Source: Pseudobutyrivibrio sp.
GTDB lineage: Bacteria > Bacillota > Clostridia > Lachnospirales > Lachnospiraceae
Assembly: GCF_017471675.1 (NCBI RefSeq)
Contig: NZ_JAFUSK010000077.1
Span: forward strand, 1-53,587
Reading direction: 5' to 3'
DNA: 53,587 bases
Part shown: piece by piece, positions 1 through 8,629 of the stretch
Numbering within the stretch: position 1 is the stretch's first letter
Layout of the letters: each line of letters opens with the position of its first letter
Position numbers and translations under genes: made by a program
The notes under the pieces: generated by a model
What the model saw: the letters and a program-made list of their open reading frames with translations, nothing else
Told to the model about the DNA's origin: nothing
Database searches by the model: none

Positions 1-22
1 ATTATATACCGGATTTGGGTCA

Positions 23-52
23 CAGCCATAGGTCTGTGGCTCATTTTTTTAA
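23..52 (+). terminator. Rho-independent terminator of an upstream gene
   Basis: A CACAG/CTGTG stem with inner CC/GG pairs is followed by a run of seven T. It presumably ends a gene that lies before the window. Confidence 0.6.
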
Positions 53-59
53 TAAAAGA

Positions 60-120
60 GGAGTGAAATCCGAAGATTTCACTCCTTACCTTTTAGGGGA
101 GTTTTTTAACAGCCCCTTTT
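60..120 (+). terminator. Two consecutive hairpins, the second a terminator
   Basis: Positions 60-70 pair perfectly with 75-85 (11 bp, loop CGAA). A second hairpin of GGGG and GTT paired with AAC and CCCC lies at about 97-117 and runs into six T. Together with the hairpin at 23-52 this makes a triple barrier before the next promoter. A role as a leader attenuator is less likely, because a good promoter lies downstream of both. Confidence 0.6.
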
Positions 121-163
121 TTAGTTAGCAGTTAAGAGCATCGCTGTAATTCTTCGCCTAAAC

Positions 164-192
164 TTGTATAATTCACGAGGATTAATTATAAT
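164..192 (+). promoter_or_regulatory. Sigma-A-type promoter for the foldase/ABC exporter operon
   Basis: TTGTAT (164-169) and TATAAT (187-192) are separated by 17 bp. The predicted transcript starts near 199, about 40 nt before the ATG at 241. Confidence 0.65.
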
Positions 193-240
193 AAAAAGGC
201 TTGAATATATTTGGGTGGGGACACTCAGGAGGAATTTATA

Positions 241-1308
241 ATGAATAGAAAAATGGTAAAGACAGCTGGTCTTACTGCACTTTCAGCAGTAATGCTTATG
301 ACTGGTTGTGGTAAGATTAATCCAAACGAGACACTTGTAACAATTAACACAGGGGATGCTAAGGATACTATTTCTTTAGGTTATGGTAATTTTGCTGCCA
401 GATATCAGCAGTCTATGTATGATCAGTATTTGCTTTCATACTATGGCGAGGATATGTGGAAATCAGATATGTCAGGAAGTGGTTCTACACTTGAGGCAGA
501 TACAAAGGACGGAGTCCTTGAGGAGATGGAATCTCAATATCTTACAAAGCTTCACGCTGGTGATTATAAGATAGAGCTTTCTAAGGATCAGAAGAACGAT
601 ATTGCAAAAGCTGCAAAGAAGTTCATCTCTGATAATAGCAAGGAATCTCTTGAGGCTATGGGTGCCACAGAGGAATATGTTAAGGAATATCTTGAATATA
701 GAACATACTATTCTCTAGTTAGTGCAGCAGCAAAGGAAGCATCTGATGCTGACATTAAAGATGAGGATTGTTGGATGCGTACATTTACCTATGTTCTCTT
801 TGATACAACAGGTAAGAAGGACGAAGAAGGTAATGTAACAGAGTATACAGATGATGAGATTACTGAATTAAAGACTCAGGCTAAGGAGCTTTCTACATCA
901 GAGGATTTTGATGCAAAGGTAGAGGAACTTGGTCTTACAACACAGAATTATTCTTATCTTAAGGGCGAGTCAGAAGATAACACAATGGATATGTCGATAA
1001 TCTCTGAGGCTGAGAAGCTTAAAGAGGGTGAGCAGTCAGGTGTTATTGTTGTTGATGGTGTAGGCTTCTATGTAATTAAGCTTACTGCAGATCATGATGA
1101 GGACGCTTCACAGAGCAAGAGAGAGTCACTTCAGTCAGAGGCATTTGATAAGCTTTTAGACGAATGGAAGGAAGCTATCACTTGGAAAGTAAATGACAAG
1201 GCTTGGGAGAAGGTTAAGTTCGATAGCTTATTCAAGGCTCCTGAGACAGAAGAATCTAAGGAAGATACAACAGCTACTGAATCGACTGAGGAAACAGAAG
1301 CGGAGTAA
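241..1308 (+). CDS. Lipoprotein, PrsA/SurA-like peptidyl-prolyl isomerase family
   Basis: The 355-residue product has a lipoprotein signal peptide with lipobox LMTGC (Cys23), so it should be anchored on the outer face of the membrane. The charged, helix-rich body with a C-terminal segment around VIVVDGVGFYVIKL resembles the SurA-N/parvulin architecture of extracellular foldases. Parvulin active-site residues are not obvious, so it may be a chaperone without isomerase activity. The ATG at 241 is chosen over the upstream GTG at 211 because AGGAGG lies at 227-232 and the signal peptide begins there. The C-terminal tail is very rich in Glu and Thr. The next gene starts 3 nt after the stop, so the lipoprotein is probably co-transcribed with the ABC exporter. 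Confidence 0.65.
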   Translation: MNRKMVKTAGLTALSAVMLMTGCGKINPNETLVTINTGDAKDTISLGYGNFAARYQQSMYDQYLLSYYGEDMWKSDMSGSGSTLEADTKDGVLEEMESQYLTKLHAGDYKIELSKDQKNDIAKAAKKFISDNSKESLEAMGATEEYVKEYLEYRTYYSLVSAAAKEASDADIKDEDCWMRTFTYVLFDTTGKKDEEGNVTEYTDDEITELKTQAKELSTSEDFDAKVEELGLTTQNYSYLKGESEDNTMDMSIISEAEKLKEGEQSGVIVVDGVGFYVIKLTADHDEDASQSKRESLQSEAFDKLLDEWKEAITWKVNDKAWEKVKFDSLFKAPETEESKEDTTATESTEETEAE

Positions 1309-1311
1309 TTT

Positions 1312-3060
1312 ATGAGTTTTGTTTTAAAATATCTTAAACAATATAAGGTTAAGGCATTTTTAGCCCCACTCTTCAAAATGTTAGAGGCGATATTTGAACT
1401 GCTGGTACCACTTGTTATGGCATCAATCATTAACAAGGGAATTGCCAGTTCAGATACCCACTACATCCTAAGGATGAGTGGGGTTCTTTTATTACTGGCA
1501 GTTGTGGGCCTTATATTTTCTATCACAGCCCAGTATTTCAGCGCATATGTTGCAGTGTTTACAGCAGCAGAAATAAGAAGAGACTTATTTGCCAAAATCA
1601 TGTCTTTGTCACAGGGCGTGAAGGAAAGTATTGGTGAAGAAGTTCTTACCACTAGAATCACAAATGATATTAATCAGATTCAAAATGCTATCAATATGGT
1701 GCTTAGATTATTCTTACGTTCACCATTTATAGTGGCAGGTGCTATAGTAATGGCGTTTGTGGTAGATGTTAAATCAGCATTTGTTTTTGTGCTGGTGGTA
1801 GCTTTGCTATCTATCATAGTGTATTTTATTATGCGCTATACACTGCCAAGGTATAAGGCTATAGCTGCTAAGCTTGAAAAAGTACTGCATGCTGTTTCAG
1901 AAAACTTAGAAGGCTCTAGAGTGCTTAGAGCATTCTGCCAGGTGGATGAAGAAAAGGAAAGCTTTGAGATTAAGACAGGTGAGCTTGCAATGATGCAGAT
2001 TGGAACTGGCAAGGTTTCAGCCCTTTTAAATCCAGTTACATACGTGGTAGTAAATCTTGGCATAGTATTCCTTATCTATGTAGCCATGCACAGGGTTGAT
2101 AATGGATTTATATTACAGGGTGACGTGGTAGCCTTGGTTAATTACATGAGCCAGATACTTATAGAGCTTATAAAGCTTGCCAATCTTATAGTTCTTTTGA
2201 TGAAGGCATTTCCATCTGCTGATAGAGTACAAGAGCTTATGGAGATGAAGTCAGATGAGCGAAGCCTTGTTAAATTAAATGATAATTTAATTATATGCGG
2301 TTCGGATGCGCCTGAGCAAATCTCCATTAAGAACGTATCCTTTAGCTACAATGGCACAGCGGATATGGACCTTGAAGATATTAATTTGGAAATTCCTGCT
2401 GGTTCTACACTAGGCATTATTGGTGGTACAGGTTCAGGTAAGAGCACACTGCTTAAGCTCCTTAATCATACCTATGATGTTACTAAGGGCTCTATCGAAA
2501 TAGGTGGCACTAATGTAAATCAGTTTGATGATAGCTATTTAGCTAAATGCTTTGGTATAGTTCCCCAGAAGGCATATCTATTTAGCGGCACTGTTAGAAG
2601 TAATATGGAAATGGCTGGAACTAATCCAGATGATGATGAAATTAAATCAGCACTTAATATAGCACAAGCTATAGATTTTGTTGAAGCAAAGGAAGGTGGC
2701 ATTGATACAGAGGTGAAGGGACGAGGCTCTAACTTCTCTGGAGGCCAAAGACAGAGGCTAACAATCGCAAGGGCTCTAATTGGACAGCCTAAATATTTAT
2801 TATTAGATGATTCAGCCAGCGCACTTGACCTTGCCACAGAAGCAAAGCTTAAAAAGGCTCTTATGAATCTTAGCTGGCATCCTACACTTATCATAGTATC
2901 CCAAAGAGCTTCATCCGTAATTGAGGCTGATCAGATATTGGTACTTGATGATGGTAAATGTGTAGGCCTTGGAAATCATGATAAACTAATTAAGGACTGC
3001 GAAACATATCAGGAGATATATTATTGCCAGTATCCTAGAGAGGAGGCTGCAAATGAATAA
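1312..3060 (+). CDS. ABC exporter half-transporter, degenerate ATPase subunit
   Basis: This 582-residue protein has an N-terminal six-helix exporter domain (about residues 1-310) followed by a nucleotide-binding domain. Walker A (GGTGSGKST) is near residue 371 and the signature FSGGQRQR near 475. The Walker B region reads LLLDDSASALD, so the catalytic Glu is Asp, and the H-loop reads IVSQRASS, so the switch His is Gln. These changes mark the degenerate half of a heterodimeric exporter of the TM287/288 or BmrCD type. It overlaps the partner gene by 8 nt, which implies coupled translation. The substrate is unknown. The family exports drugs, lipids or peptides. Confidence 0.85.
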   Translation: MSFVLKYLKQYKVKAFLAPLFKMLEAIFELLVPLVMASIINKGIASSDTHYILRMSGVLLLLAVVGLIFSITAQYFSAYVAVFTAAEIRRDLFAKIMSLSQGVKESIGEEVLTTRITNDINQIQNAINMVLRLFLRSPFIVAGAIVMAFVVDVKSAFVFVLVVALLSIIVYFIMRYTLPRYKAIAAKLEKVLHAVSENLEGSRVLRAFCQVDEEKESFEIKTGELAMMQIGTGKVSALLNPVTYVVVNLGIVFLIYVAMHRVDNGFILQGDVVALVNYMSQILIELIKLANLIVLLMKAFPSADRVQELMEMKSDERSLVKLNDNLIICGSDAPEQISIKNVSFSYNGTADMDLEDINLEIPAGSTLGIIGGTGSGKSTLLKLLNHTYDVTKGSIEIGGTNVNQFDDSYLAKCFGIVPQKAYLFSGTVRSNMEMAGTNPDDDEIKSALNIAQAIDFVEAKEGGIDTEVKGRGSNFSGGQRQRLTIARALIGQPKYLLLDDSASALDLATEAKLKKALMNLSWHPTLIIVSQRASSVIEADQILVLDDGKCVGLGNHDKLIKDCETYQEIYYCQYPREEAANE

Positions 3061-4801
3061 TAGGTCTCAAGGTAAAATATTAAATCGCGTTTTAATAGAA
3101 TTGAAAACCTACAGTTTTCAAATAATTATCTCTTTAATATGTGCTCTTGCTACAGTTTACCTAACACTTAGAATTCCTATCCTTACCGGTAGGGCGGTGG
3201 ACTGTATAGTGGCAAAGGGTGAGATTGATTATGATAAGCTTATAGCTGTGTTACAACAGATGGCCGTTACAGTAGCCGCTACATTCTTCACACAGTGGAT
3301 TATGAACAGGGTGAATAATTCAATCACCTACAACGTAACTAAGAGCCTTCGCGATAGGGCTTTTAGAAAGCTACAGCACATGAAGCTATCTCAGATAGAT
3401 TCACACCCACATGGAGATTATGTAAGCCGAATCGTTTCTGATGCAGATACATTTGCAGATGGACTACTCATGGGCTTTACCCAGTTTTTTACAGGAGTGC
3501 TTACAATACTTGGTACAATCTATTTTATGCTGATGATTTCAGTGAAGATTGCGCTGATAGTAATTATTGCAACACCTGCATCTTTATTGCTTGCCAAGTT
3601 TATCTCGGAAAAGACTTACAAGTTTTTCGGAGAGCAGGCCAAGCTTAGAGGAACAGAAACTTCTTATATAGAAGAGATGATTACTGGCAAAAACATTGTA
3701 AGAAACATGGATTACGAAGCTACGGCTATAGAGAAGTTTGACAAGATGAATAATAGTCTTCGAGATGCTTCTATGAAAGCAACATTTTATTCATCAACAG
3801 TTAATCCTAGTACAAGGCTTATAAATAACATTATCTATGCTGCTGTTGGCGTGTTTGGTGCAATTCTTGCAATAGGTGGCGGCATTACAGTAGGAGGGCT
3901 TACCAGCTTCCTTTCTTATGCCAGCACATACGCTAAGCCATTTAACGAGATATCAGGAGTTATTACAGAATTCCAAAACGCATTGGCATGTGCAGCCAGA
4001 TTATTTGAAATGATAGACGCTGAGGTTGAGGTAGATGAAGGCGAAAAAGCTATAAATGATATTAGAGGAGAGATAGAGTTTAAGGATGTGTTCTTCTCTT
4101 ATGATAAGAGCAAGAAGCTTATTGAACATCTGAATCTATCTGTTAAGAGTGGTCAGCGCATCGCCATAGTAGGACCAACAGGTGCAGGAAAAAGTACAAT
4201 CATTAATCTTCTTATGAGATTTTATGATATTGATAATGGTCAAATCCTTATAGACGGGGTGGATATCAGAGATATTCCAATTAACGATTTGCGTCAAAGC
4301 TTTGGTATGGTTCTTCAGGAGACATGGCTTAAGAATGCCAGCGTAAAGGAAAATCTTAGAATGGCAAATCCTGATGCCACAGATGAAGAAATAATAGAGG
4401 CAGCCAAGGCCACATATGCACATAGCTTTATAAAAAGAATGCCTTACGGCTATGATACAATCCTTTCGTCAGAAGGGGGAGCTTTGTCCCAAGGGCAGAT
4501 GCAGCTTTTGTGTATAACACGTGTTATGCTTAATATTCCACCAATGTTAATACTTGACGAAGCTACAAGTTCAATTGATACTCGTACCGAGCAGAAAATA
4601 CAATCAGCATTTAATAAGATGATGAAGGGCAGAACTACATTCATTGTAGCCCATAGATTGTCAACAATTAGAGAAGCAGATGTGATTCTATTTGTAAAAG
4701 ACGGAAGTATAGTGGAGCAAGGAAGTCATTCAGAATTGTTGCAGAAAAACGGCTTTTATGCTAAATTATATCAGAGTCAGTCTAAAGAGGAATCAGCTTA
4801 G
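3053..4801 (+). CDS. ABC exporter half-transporter, catalytic ATPase subunit
   Basis: This is the 582-residue partner of the preceding gene, with a transmembrane exporter domain and then a nucleotide-binding domain. Walker A is GPTGAGKST near residue 374, Walker B is MLILDEATSSID with the catalytic Glu intact, and the H-loop is VAHRLST with its His. Its signature motif reads LSQGQ instead of LSGGQ. In the dimer, its intact Walker and His residues would face the intact signature of the partner to form the single active site. The opposite site combines all the deviations. The stop codon lies inside a terminator hairpin. Confidence 0.87.
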   Translation: MNNRSQGKILNRVLIELKTYSFQIIISLICALATVYLTLRIPILTGRAVDCIVAKGEIDYDKLIAVLQQMAVTVAATFFTQWIMNRVNNSITYNVTKSLRDRAFRKLQHMKLSQIDSHPHGDYVSRIVSDADTFADGLLMGFTQFFTGVLTILGTIYFMLMISVKIALIVIIATPASLLLAKFISEKTYKFFGEQAKLRGTETSYIEEMITGKNIVRNMDYEATAIEKFDKMNNSLRDASMKATFYSSTVNPSTRLINNIIYAAVGVFGAILAIGGGITVGGLTSFLSYASTYAKPFNEISGVITEFQNALACAARLFEMIDAEVEVDEGEKAINDIRGEIEFKDVFFSYDKSKKLIEHLNLSVKSGQRIAIVGPTGAGKSTIINLLMRFYDIDNGQILIDGVDIRDIPINDLRQSFGMVLQETWLKNASVKENLRMANPDATDEEIIEAAKATYAHSFIKRMPYGYDTILSSEGGALSQGQMQLLCITRVMLNIPPMLILDEATSSIDTRTEQKIQSAFNKMMKGRTTFIVAHRLSTIREADVILFVKDGSIVEQGSHSELLQKNGFYAKLYQSQSKEESA

Positions 4802-4814
4802 CCGATTCCTTTTT
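4788..4814 (+). terminator. Terminator overlapping the ABC exporter stop codon
   Basis: AGGAATC (4788-4794) pairs with GATTCCT (4804-4810), followed by a T run. The TAG stop at 4799-4801 sits in the loop region. Confidence 0.75.
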
Positions 4815-4853
4815 AATGACTCGTTTCTTAAGTTAGAGATTATAGGAGATAAA

Positions 4854-6149
4854 ATGGAACAGTATGTTATTAAAGGTGGTACTGCGCTTTCTGGAGAGGT
4901 AGAGATTAGCGGTGCCAAAAATGCAGCGCTAGGTATTTTAGCTGGTGCCATTATGGCAGACGAGACTGTTACAATTGAAAATTTGCCAAATGTTAAAGAT
5001 ATTAATGTCTTGATTGGGGCTATCGAAGATATTGGGGCTAAGATTAACCGTGTGGATGACCACACAGTAGAGATTAACGGCGCTAGTATAAATAGACTTT
5101 CTGTAGACTATGAGTACATCAAGAAGATTCGTGCTTCCTATTATTTAATGGGTGCACTTCTTGGAAAATATAAGAGTGCAGAGGTAGCGCTTCCAGGTGG
5201 TTGCCTTATTGGTTCACGTCCAATCGATTTACACGTAAAGGGACTTAAGGCTCTTGGTGCTAATGTAGATGTATCATATGGTCTTTGGTCTGCCAGGGCA
5301 GATAAGCTTGTAGGTAGTCATATTTATCTTGATAAGGTATCTGTTGGTGCTACTATCAATATTATGCTTGCTGCTGTACTTGCAGAGGGTAAGACTACTA
5401 TCGAAAATGCTGCTAAGGAGCCACACGTGGTAGATGTTGCATCTTTTTTAAACAGTATGGGTGCTAATATCCGTGGTGCTGGTACAGATGTTATTCGTAT
5501 TGTTGGTGTTTCTAAGCTTCACGGTACTACTTACGCAGTTATTCCAGATCAGATTGAAGCTGGTACTTATATGTGTGCAGCTGCGGCAACACACGGCGAT
5601 GTTCTTATTAAGAATGTTATTCCTAAGCATTTGGAGGCTACATCAGCTAAGCTTGTTGAAGCAGGCTGTGTTATTGAAGAATATGATGATGCTGTTAGAG
5701 TAATCGCTAAGGGACGTAAGCTTACACATACACATGTAACTACACTTCCTTATCCTGGCTTCCCTACTGATATGCAGCCAGAAATCACAGCAGTTCTTGC
5801 CATAGCAGATGGTACTAGCACTGTTACAGAATCGATTTTTGAGAACCGTTTCAAATATGTAGATGAGCTTGCCAGAATGGGAGCTAACATTAAGGTTGAG
5901 GGTACTGTTGCAATCGTCACTGGTGTAGAGCGCTACACAGGTGCACAGGTGCAGGCACCAGACCTTAGAGCAGGCGCTGCGCTTATCATTGCAGGTCTTG
6001 CTGCAGATGGTATCACCACTATTGATGATATCAAGTTCATCCAGCGAGGCTACGAAGATATCGTTGGTAAGTTCACCAAGCTTGGCGCATCCTTCGCCCA
6101 GGTAGATAACGAACACGATTTACAAAAGTTCAAACTAAAGGTAGGCTAA
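4854..6149 (+). CDS. murA: UDP-N-acetylglucosamine 1-carboxyvinyltransferase (MurA)
   Basis: The enzyme transfers enolpyruvate from PEP to UDP-GlcNAc, the first committed step of peptidoglycan synthesis in the cytoplasm. The 431-residue length is normal. The N-terminus contains SGAKNAALGILAG, and the catalytic loop PGGCLIGSRPIDLH carries the active-site Cys at about residue 117, the residue fosfomycin alkylates. Conserved segments around PYPGFPTDMQ and ENRF are also present. The ATG at 4854 is chosen because AGGAG lies at 4844-4848 and the family N-terminus starts there. A longer reading from 4758 would run back into the ABC gene. It is separated from the exporter by a terminator, so it likely has its own promoter. 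Confidence 0.95.
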   Translation: MEQYVIKGGTALSGEVEISGAKNAALGILAGAIMADETVTIENLPNVKDINVLIGAIEDIGAKINRVDDHTVEINGASINRLSVDYEYIKKIRASYYLMGALLGKYKSAEVALPGGCLIGSRPIDLHVKGLKALGANVDVSYGLWSARADKLVGSHIYLDKVSVGATINIMLAAVLAEGKTTIENAAKEPHVVDVASFLNSMGANIRGAGTDVIRIVGVSKLHGTTYAVIPDQIEAGTYMCAAAATHGDVLIKNVIPKHLEATSAKLVEAGCVIEEYDDAVRVIAKGRKLTHTHVTTLPYPGFPTDMQPEITAVLAIADGTSTVTESIFENRFKYVDELARMGANIKVEGTVAIVTGVERYTGAQVQAPDLRAGAALIIAGLAADGITTIDDIKFIQRGYEDIVGKFTKLGASFAQVDNEHDLQKFKLKVG

Positions 6150-6157
6150 TCCGTAAT

Positions 6158-6400
6158 ATGGAGCATTACAAGTTTTTTCAGAACAAAGAATGTGAATATT
6201 TTCCTTGCCATGAGACAGATAAACCAGAAGAGTTTAACTGTCTCTTTTGTTATTGCCCACTTTATCATTTGGGTAAAGACTGTGGAGGAAATTTTTATTA
6301 CACAGACAAAGGTGTAAAGTCTTGTGTTAATTGCATAAGACCTCACATTAAAGACAATTATGAAGAAATAGTGAAAAAATTAAAAAACGATATAAATTAA
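6158..6400 (+). CDS. Cysteine-rich small metal-binding domain protein
   Basis: This 80-residue protein has eight Cys and several His, including NKECEYFPCH near the start, FNCLFCYCPLYHLGKDCGG in the middle and SCVNCIRPH near residue 57. The pattern matches the cysteine-rich small domain family (PF04071 by recollection), thought to bind zinc or another metal and found alone or fused to cobalamin and other enzymes. It starts 8 nt after murA and may share its transcript. No enzymatic activity can be assigned. Confidence 0.75.
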   Translation: MEHYKFFQNKECEYFPCHETDKPEEFNCLFCYCPLYHLGKDCGGNFYYTDKGVKSCVNCIRPHIKDNYEEIVKKLKNDIN

Positions 6401-6476
6401 CAAAAATATAACAATTTTGGACTATGATGAACTCAAATTTACGAGTATGCAAACGAGGAATCGGTGATATTATACA

Positions 6477-6608
6477 CTTACAGAAAGTGCTAACCAGATT
6501 GCAACAGAAAGTCAGGGCGTAGAGGATGTAGCAAATTCTGTTTCAGATTCAGCGCTTGCTATCAATGATGAACTTTCTAAGTTCAAGATTGAATCTGATA
6601 ATCAATAA
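6477..6608 (+). pseudogene. Relic of a methyl-accepting chemotaxis protein C-terminus
   Basis: The frame opens just after a TGA at 6465-6467, has no start codon, and encodes 43 residues. LTESANQIATESQGVEDVAN and then DSALAINDELSKF read like the last helix of a chemoreceptor signalling domain. A terminator follows 27 nt after the stop, as expected for a gene 3-prime end. The rest of the gene has been lost, and murA and the Cys-rich gene lie immediately upstream instead. Confidence 0.6.
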
Positions 6609-6634
6609 GTGTAGTAGCGCTACAATCATATATA

Positions 6635-6677
6635 GAGGGGGCCACGGCGGTTAATCTGTCGTGGCCTCTTCACTTTT
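6635..6677 (+). terminator. Rho-independent terminator
   Basis: GGCCACG (6640-6646) pairs with CGTGGCC (6660-6666), extended by GAG/CTC, and a T run follows at about 6673-6677. Confidence 0.8.
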
Positions 6678-6821
6678 TCAATCCTGGGTAAAAATGGGTG
6701 TTATGAAAGTTTTGTGAAGATTCTATAAAATTCACATTATTTTCAAAAAAATGTTGTTATACTTAGTATGATACGTGGGGGAATGTGAATTGTAACCAAT
6801 GTATTAATGGAGGACATTAAT

Positions 6822-8312
6822 ATGAACGAAGAAGCTGAGAAGATTGATATTAAAACCAAGCAGATGCTGGAAAAAAACAGACTTGCAAGGTACTGTGGGA
6901 CTATAACATGTATCGCACTTGTATTTTTTGCGGTCAGGTCACTTATTATGGACGGGGTAAATCCCCTTGACGTGGTTCGTTTAGTTACAGCAGTATTAGA
7001 TATTATATTATTCCAGGTATGCTACATGAGTTTTGGCGAACAGTATAAATACAAATTCTGCATCACATTATCTATGGTTGCCATGTTCCTTATGAACATC
7101 TATGTGCCTAGTGATAATCATATGTATTTGTTCATGTATACTATCATCCTTATTGTAATGATTTATGGTGAGGCTTCTACAGTTAGGATTGGATGTATTA
7201 TCGCAAATGTGTGTCTTATTACATCTGGTTTCATAGAGATTAACAGAGGTCGACTTACTGGTCGTGATTTGATAACAGAGCTTGGATTTAGTATCATAGC
7301 CTGCACTATAGCCGTAGTTGTATGTAAGCAGCAACGTAATCAGACAACAGAGGCACTTGATACTATCAAGGATCATGCAGCAGATTTGAAGGAAACATCA
7401 GAGGCAATTGTGGATTTGGCTGACCAGTTGAACCAGAAATTTGAAGAAGCTAACGATGTTTCTAACAGACTTAATGAGTCTATGGAGACAGTACATTCAT
7501 CAGTTGCTGATATTGTTGAAGGTACAAGAAACACAGCTGAGGCTGTAGAAAATCAGACTAGCAAGACAGCGGTCATCCAAGAAAGTATTCAGACTGTTGG
7601 TACAGAAGCAAACAACATTGATGATGTTTCAATGCGTGTAGAGGAATCTGTAAACGAAGGCGTAGACCTTATCAATCAGCTTAAGAGTCAGGCTGAGAAG
7701 GTTGCAAACATAAATATCGAAACCAGTGAAACAACACAGGCACTTAACGAAAGTATTCAGGATATTCAGGGTATTACCGAAACAATCCTTGGAATTTCCA
7801 GCCAGACAAATCTGCTTGCGCTTAATGCATCTATTGAGGCTGCAAGAGCTGGTGAGGCAGGTAAAGGCTTTGCCGTTGTTGCAGACGAAATCAGAGCACT
7901 TTCTGAAAGCACCAGAGAGGCTACAGAAGAGATTGCAAAGATTATTGAGCGTCTTACATCAGATGCCCGTTCAGCAGCTTCTGCCATGTCTAAATCAGCA
8001 GAATATGCTAACAAGCAAAACGAGCTTATTTCTGAGACAGGAACCAAGCTTGATACAATCAAGGAAGGTACAGATGAGCTGAGAGAAGGCGTTGTTCAGG
8101 TTAAGTCTTCCGTAGATGAGGTTATCGCAGCAAATACTCAGATTATGGATAACATCACTAATCTATCTGCAACCAGTCAGCAGGTTGCAGCAGCAACAGA
8201 TACTGTTGGCTCTGTAAGTGATGATGCTATGGATGCCCTTACAAACATGAATGATACTCTTGCAGTTATTAATAAAATTGCAAGAGAAATGGAAGAGATG
8301 GCATTGAAGTAA
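6822..8312 (+). CDS. Methyl-accepting chemotaxis protein with a multi-helix membrane N-terminus
   Basis: The 496-residue protein has about six predicted membrane helices in residues 25-180, for example [17 protein letters not shown] and [16 protein letters not shown], with almost no extracellular sensor. A cytoplasmic coiled-coil signalling domain follows, whose hairpin tip [20 protein letters not shown] (about residues 324-343) is the near-invariant CheA/CheW contact site. The protein should therefore signal to flagellar chemotaxis, perhaps sensing membrane state or an internal cue. The ATG at 6822 is preferred because GGAGG lies 8 nt upstream. An upstream in-frame ATG at 6807 overlaps that site. 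Confidence 0.9.
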   Translation: MNEEAEKIDIKTKQMLEKNRLARYCGTITCIALVFFAVRSLIMDGVNPLDVVRLVTAVLDIILFQVCYMSFGEQYKYKFCITLSMVAMFLMNIYVPSDNHMYLFMYTIILIVMIYGEASTVRIGCIIANVCLITSGFIEINRGRLTGRDLITELGFSIIACTIAVVVCKQQRNQTTEALDTIKDHAADLKETSEAIVDLADQLNQKFEEANDVSNRLNESMETVHSSVADIVEGTRNTAEAVENQTSKTAVIQESIQTVGTEANNIDDVSMRVEESVNEGVDLINQLKSQAEKVANINIETSETTQALNESIQDIQGITETILGISSQTNLLALNASIEAARAGEAGKGFAVVADEIRALSESTREATEEIAKIIERLTSDARSAASAMSKSAEYANKQNELISETGTKLDTIKEGTDELREGVVQVKSSVDEVIAANTQIMDNITNLSATSQQVAAATDTVGSVSDDAMDALTNMNDTLAVINKIAREMEEMALK

Positions 8313-8343
8313 GAAATCGTGTACAATAGAACAGTGAAGTAGC

Positions 8344-8373
8344 AGAGGTGTAGCAGATGCTACACCTCTATTT
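8344..8373 (+). terminator. Strong hairpin after the chemoreceptor gene
   Basis: An 11-bp perfect stem (8344-8354 with 8359-8369) encloses AGAT. The T-rich tail is short (TATTTGTG), so termination may be partial. The next gene starts 23 nt after the stem. Confidence 0.6.
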
Positions 8374-8391
8374 GTGTAAGGAGTTTATAAA

Positions 8392-8613
8392 ATGGACATT
8401 ACAGAAAAAATCGAATTACATGATTGCCCAATTTGCGGTGGCGCAGGAATACTAGAGGAAGAGGATATGGGATATTATGTGGCTTGCTTGGATTGCGGCA
8501 GTTATACAGGAACTGTAGGCTATAAGGACGAATCAGGAAAGCTTACAGCGGCAGAAAAGTCAGCAATGCTGTGGAATACAGGCAAAGTAATTAATAGTGC
8601 ACCTGGAGAGTAA
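8392..8613 (+). CDS. Lar-like small zinc-ribbon protein
   Basis: This 73-residue protein has two CxxC knuckles (CPICGGAG near residue 12 and CLDCGSYTG near residue 32) and a C-terminal AMLWNTGK segment. The layout resembles restriction-alleviation (Lar) family proteins, common in phages but also found alone in chromosomes. RBS AAGGAG lies 8 nt before the ATG. No phage genes surround it. It precedes pncB by 16 nt and may be co-transcribed, with no clear functional link. Confidence 0.6.
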   Translation: MDITEKIELHDCPICGGAGILEEEDMGYYVACLDCGSYTGTVGYKDESGKLTAAEKSAMLWNTGKVINSAPGE

Positions 8614-8629
8614 AGAAAGAAGGTAGAGT

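Larger units (their letters stand above)
6401..6821 (+). other. Gene-free stretch with a chemoreceptor remnant and a terminator
   Basis: The stretch holds a 43-codon relic of a chemoreceptor C-terminus (6477-6608), a strong terminator (6635-6677), and the leader of the next chemoreceptor gene. I see no intact gene. Confidence 0.6.

Noticed and set aside
5643-6116. 157-codon minus-strand frame opposite murA
   Set aside because: It is an antisense shadow of MurA with Cys/Ser-rich, low-complexity translation and no start signals.
8392-8613. Prophage remnant suggested by the Lar-like protein
   Set aside because: No other phage gene, integrase or attachment site is seen around it. The neighbours are housekeeping genes.
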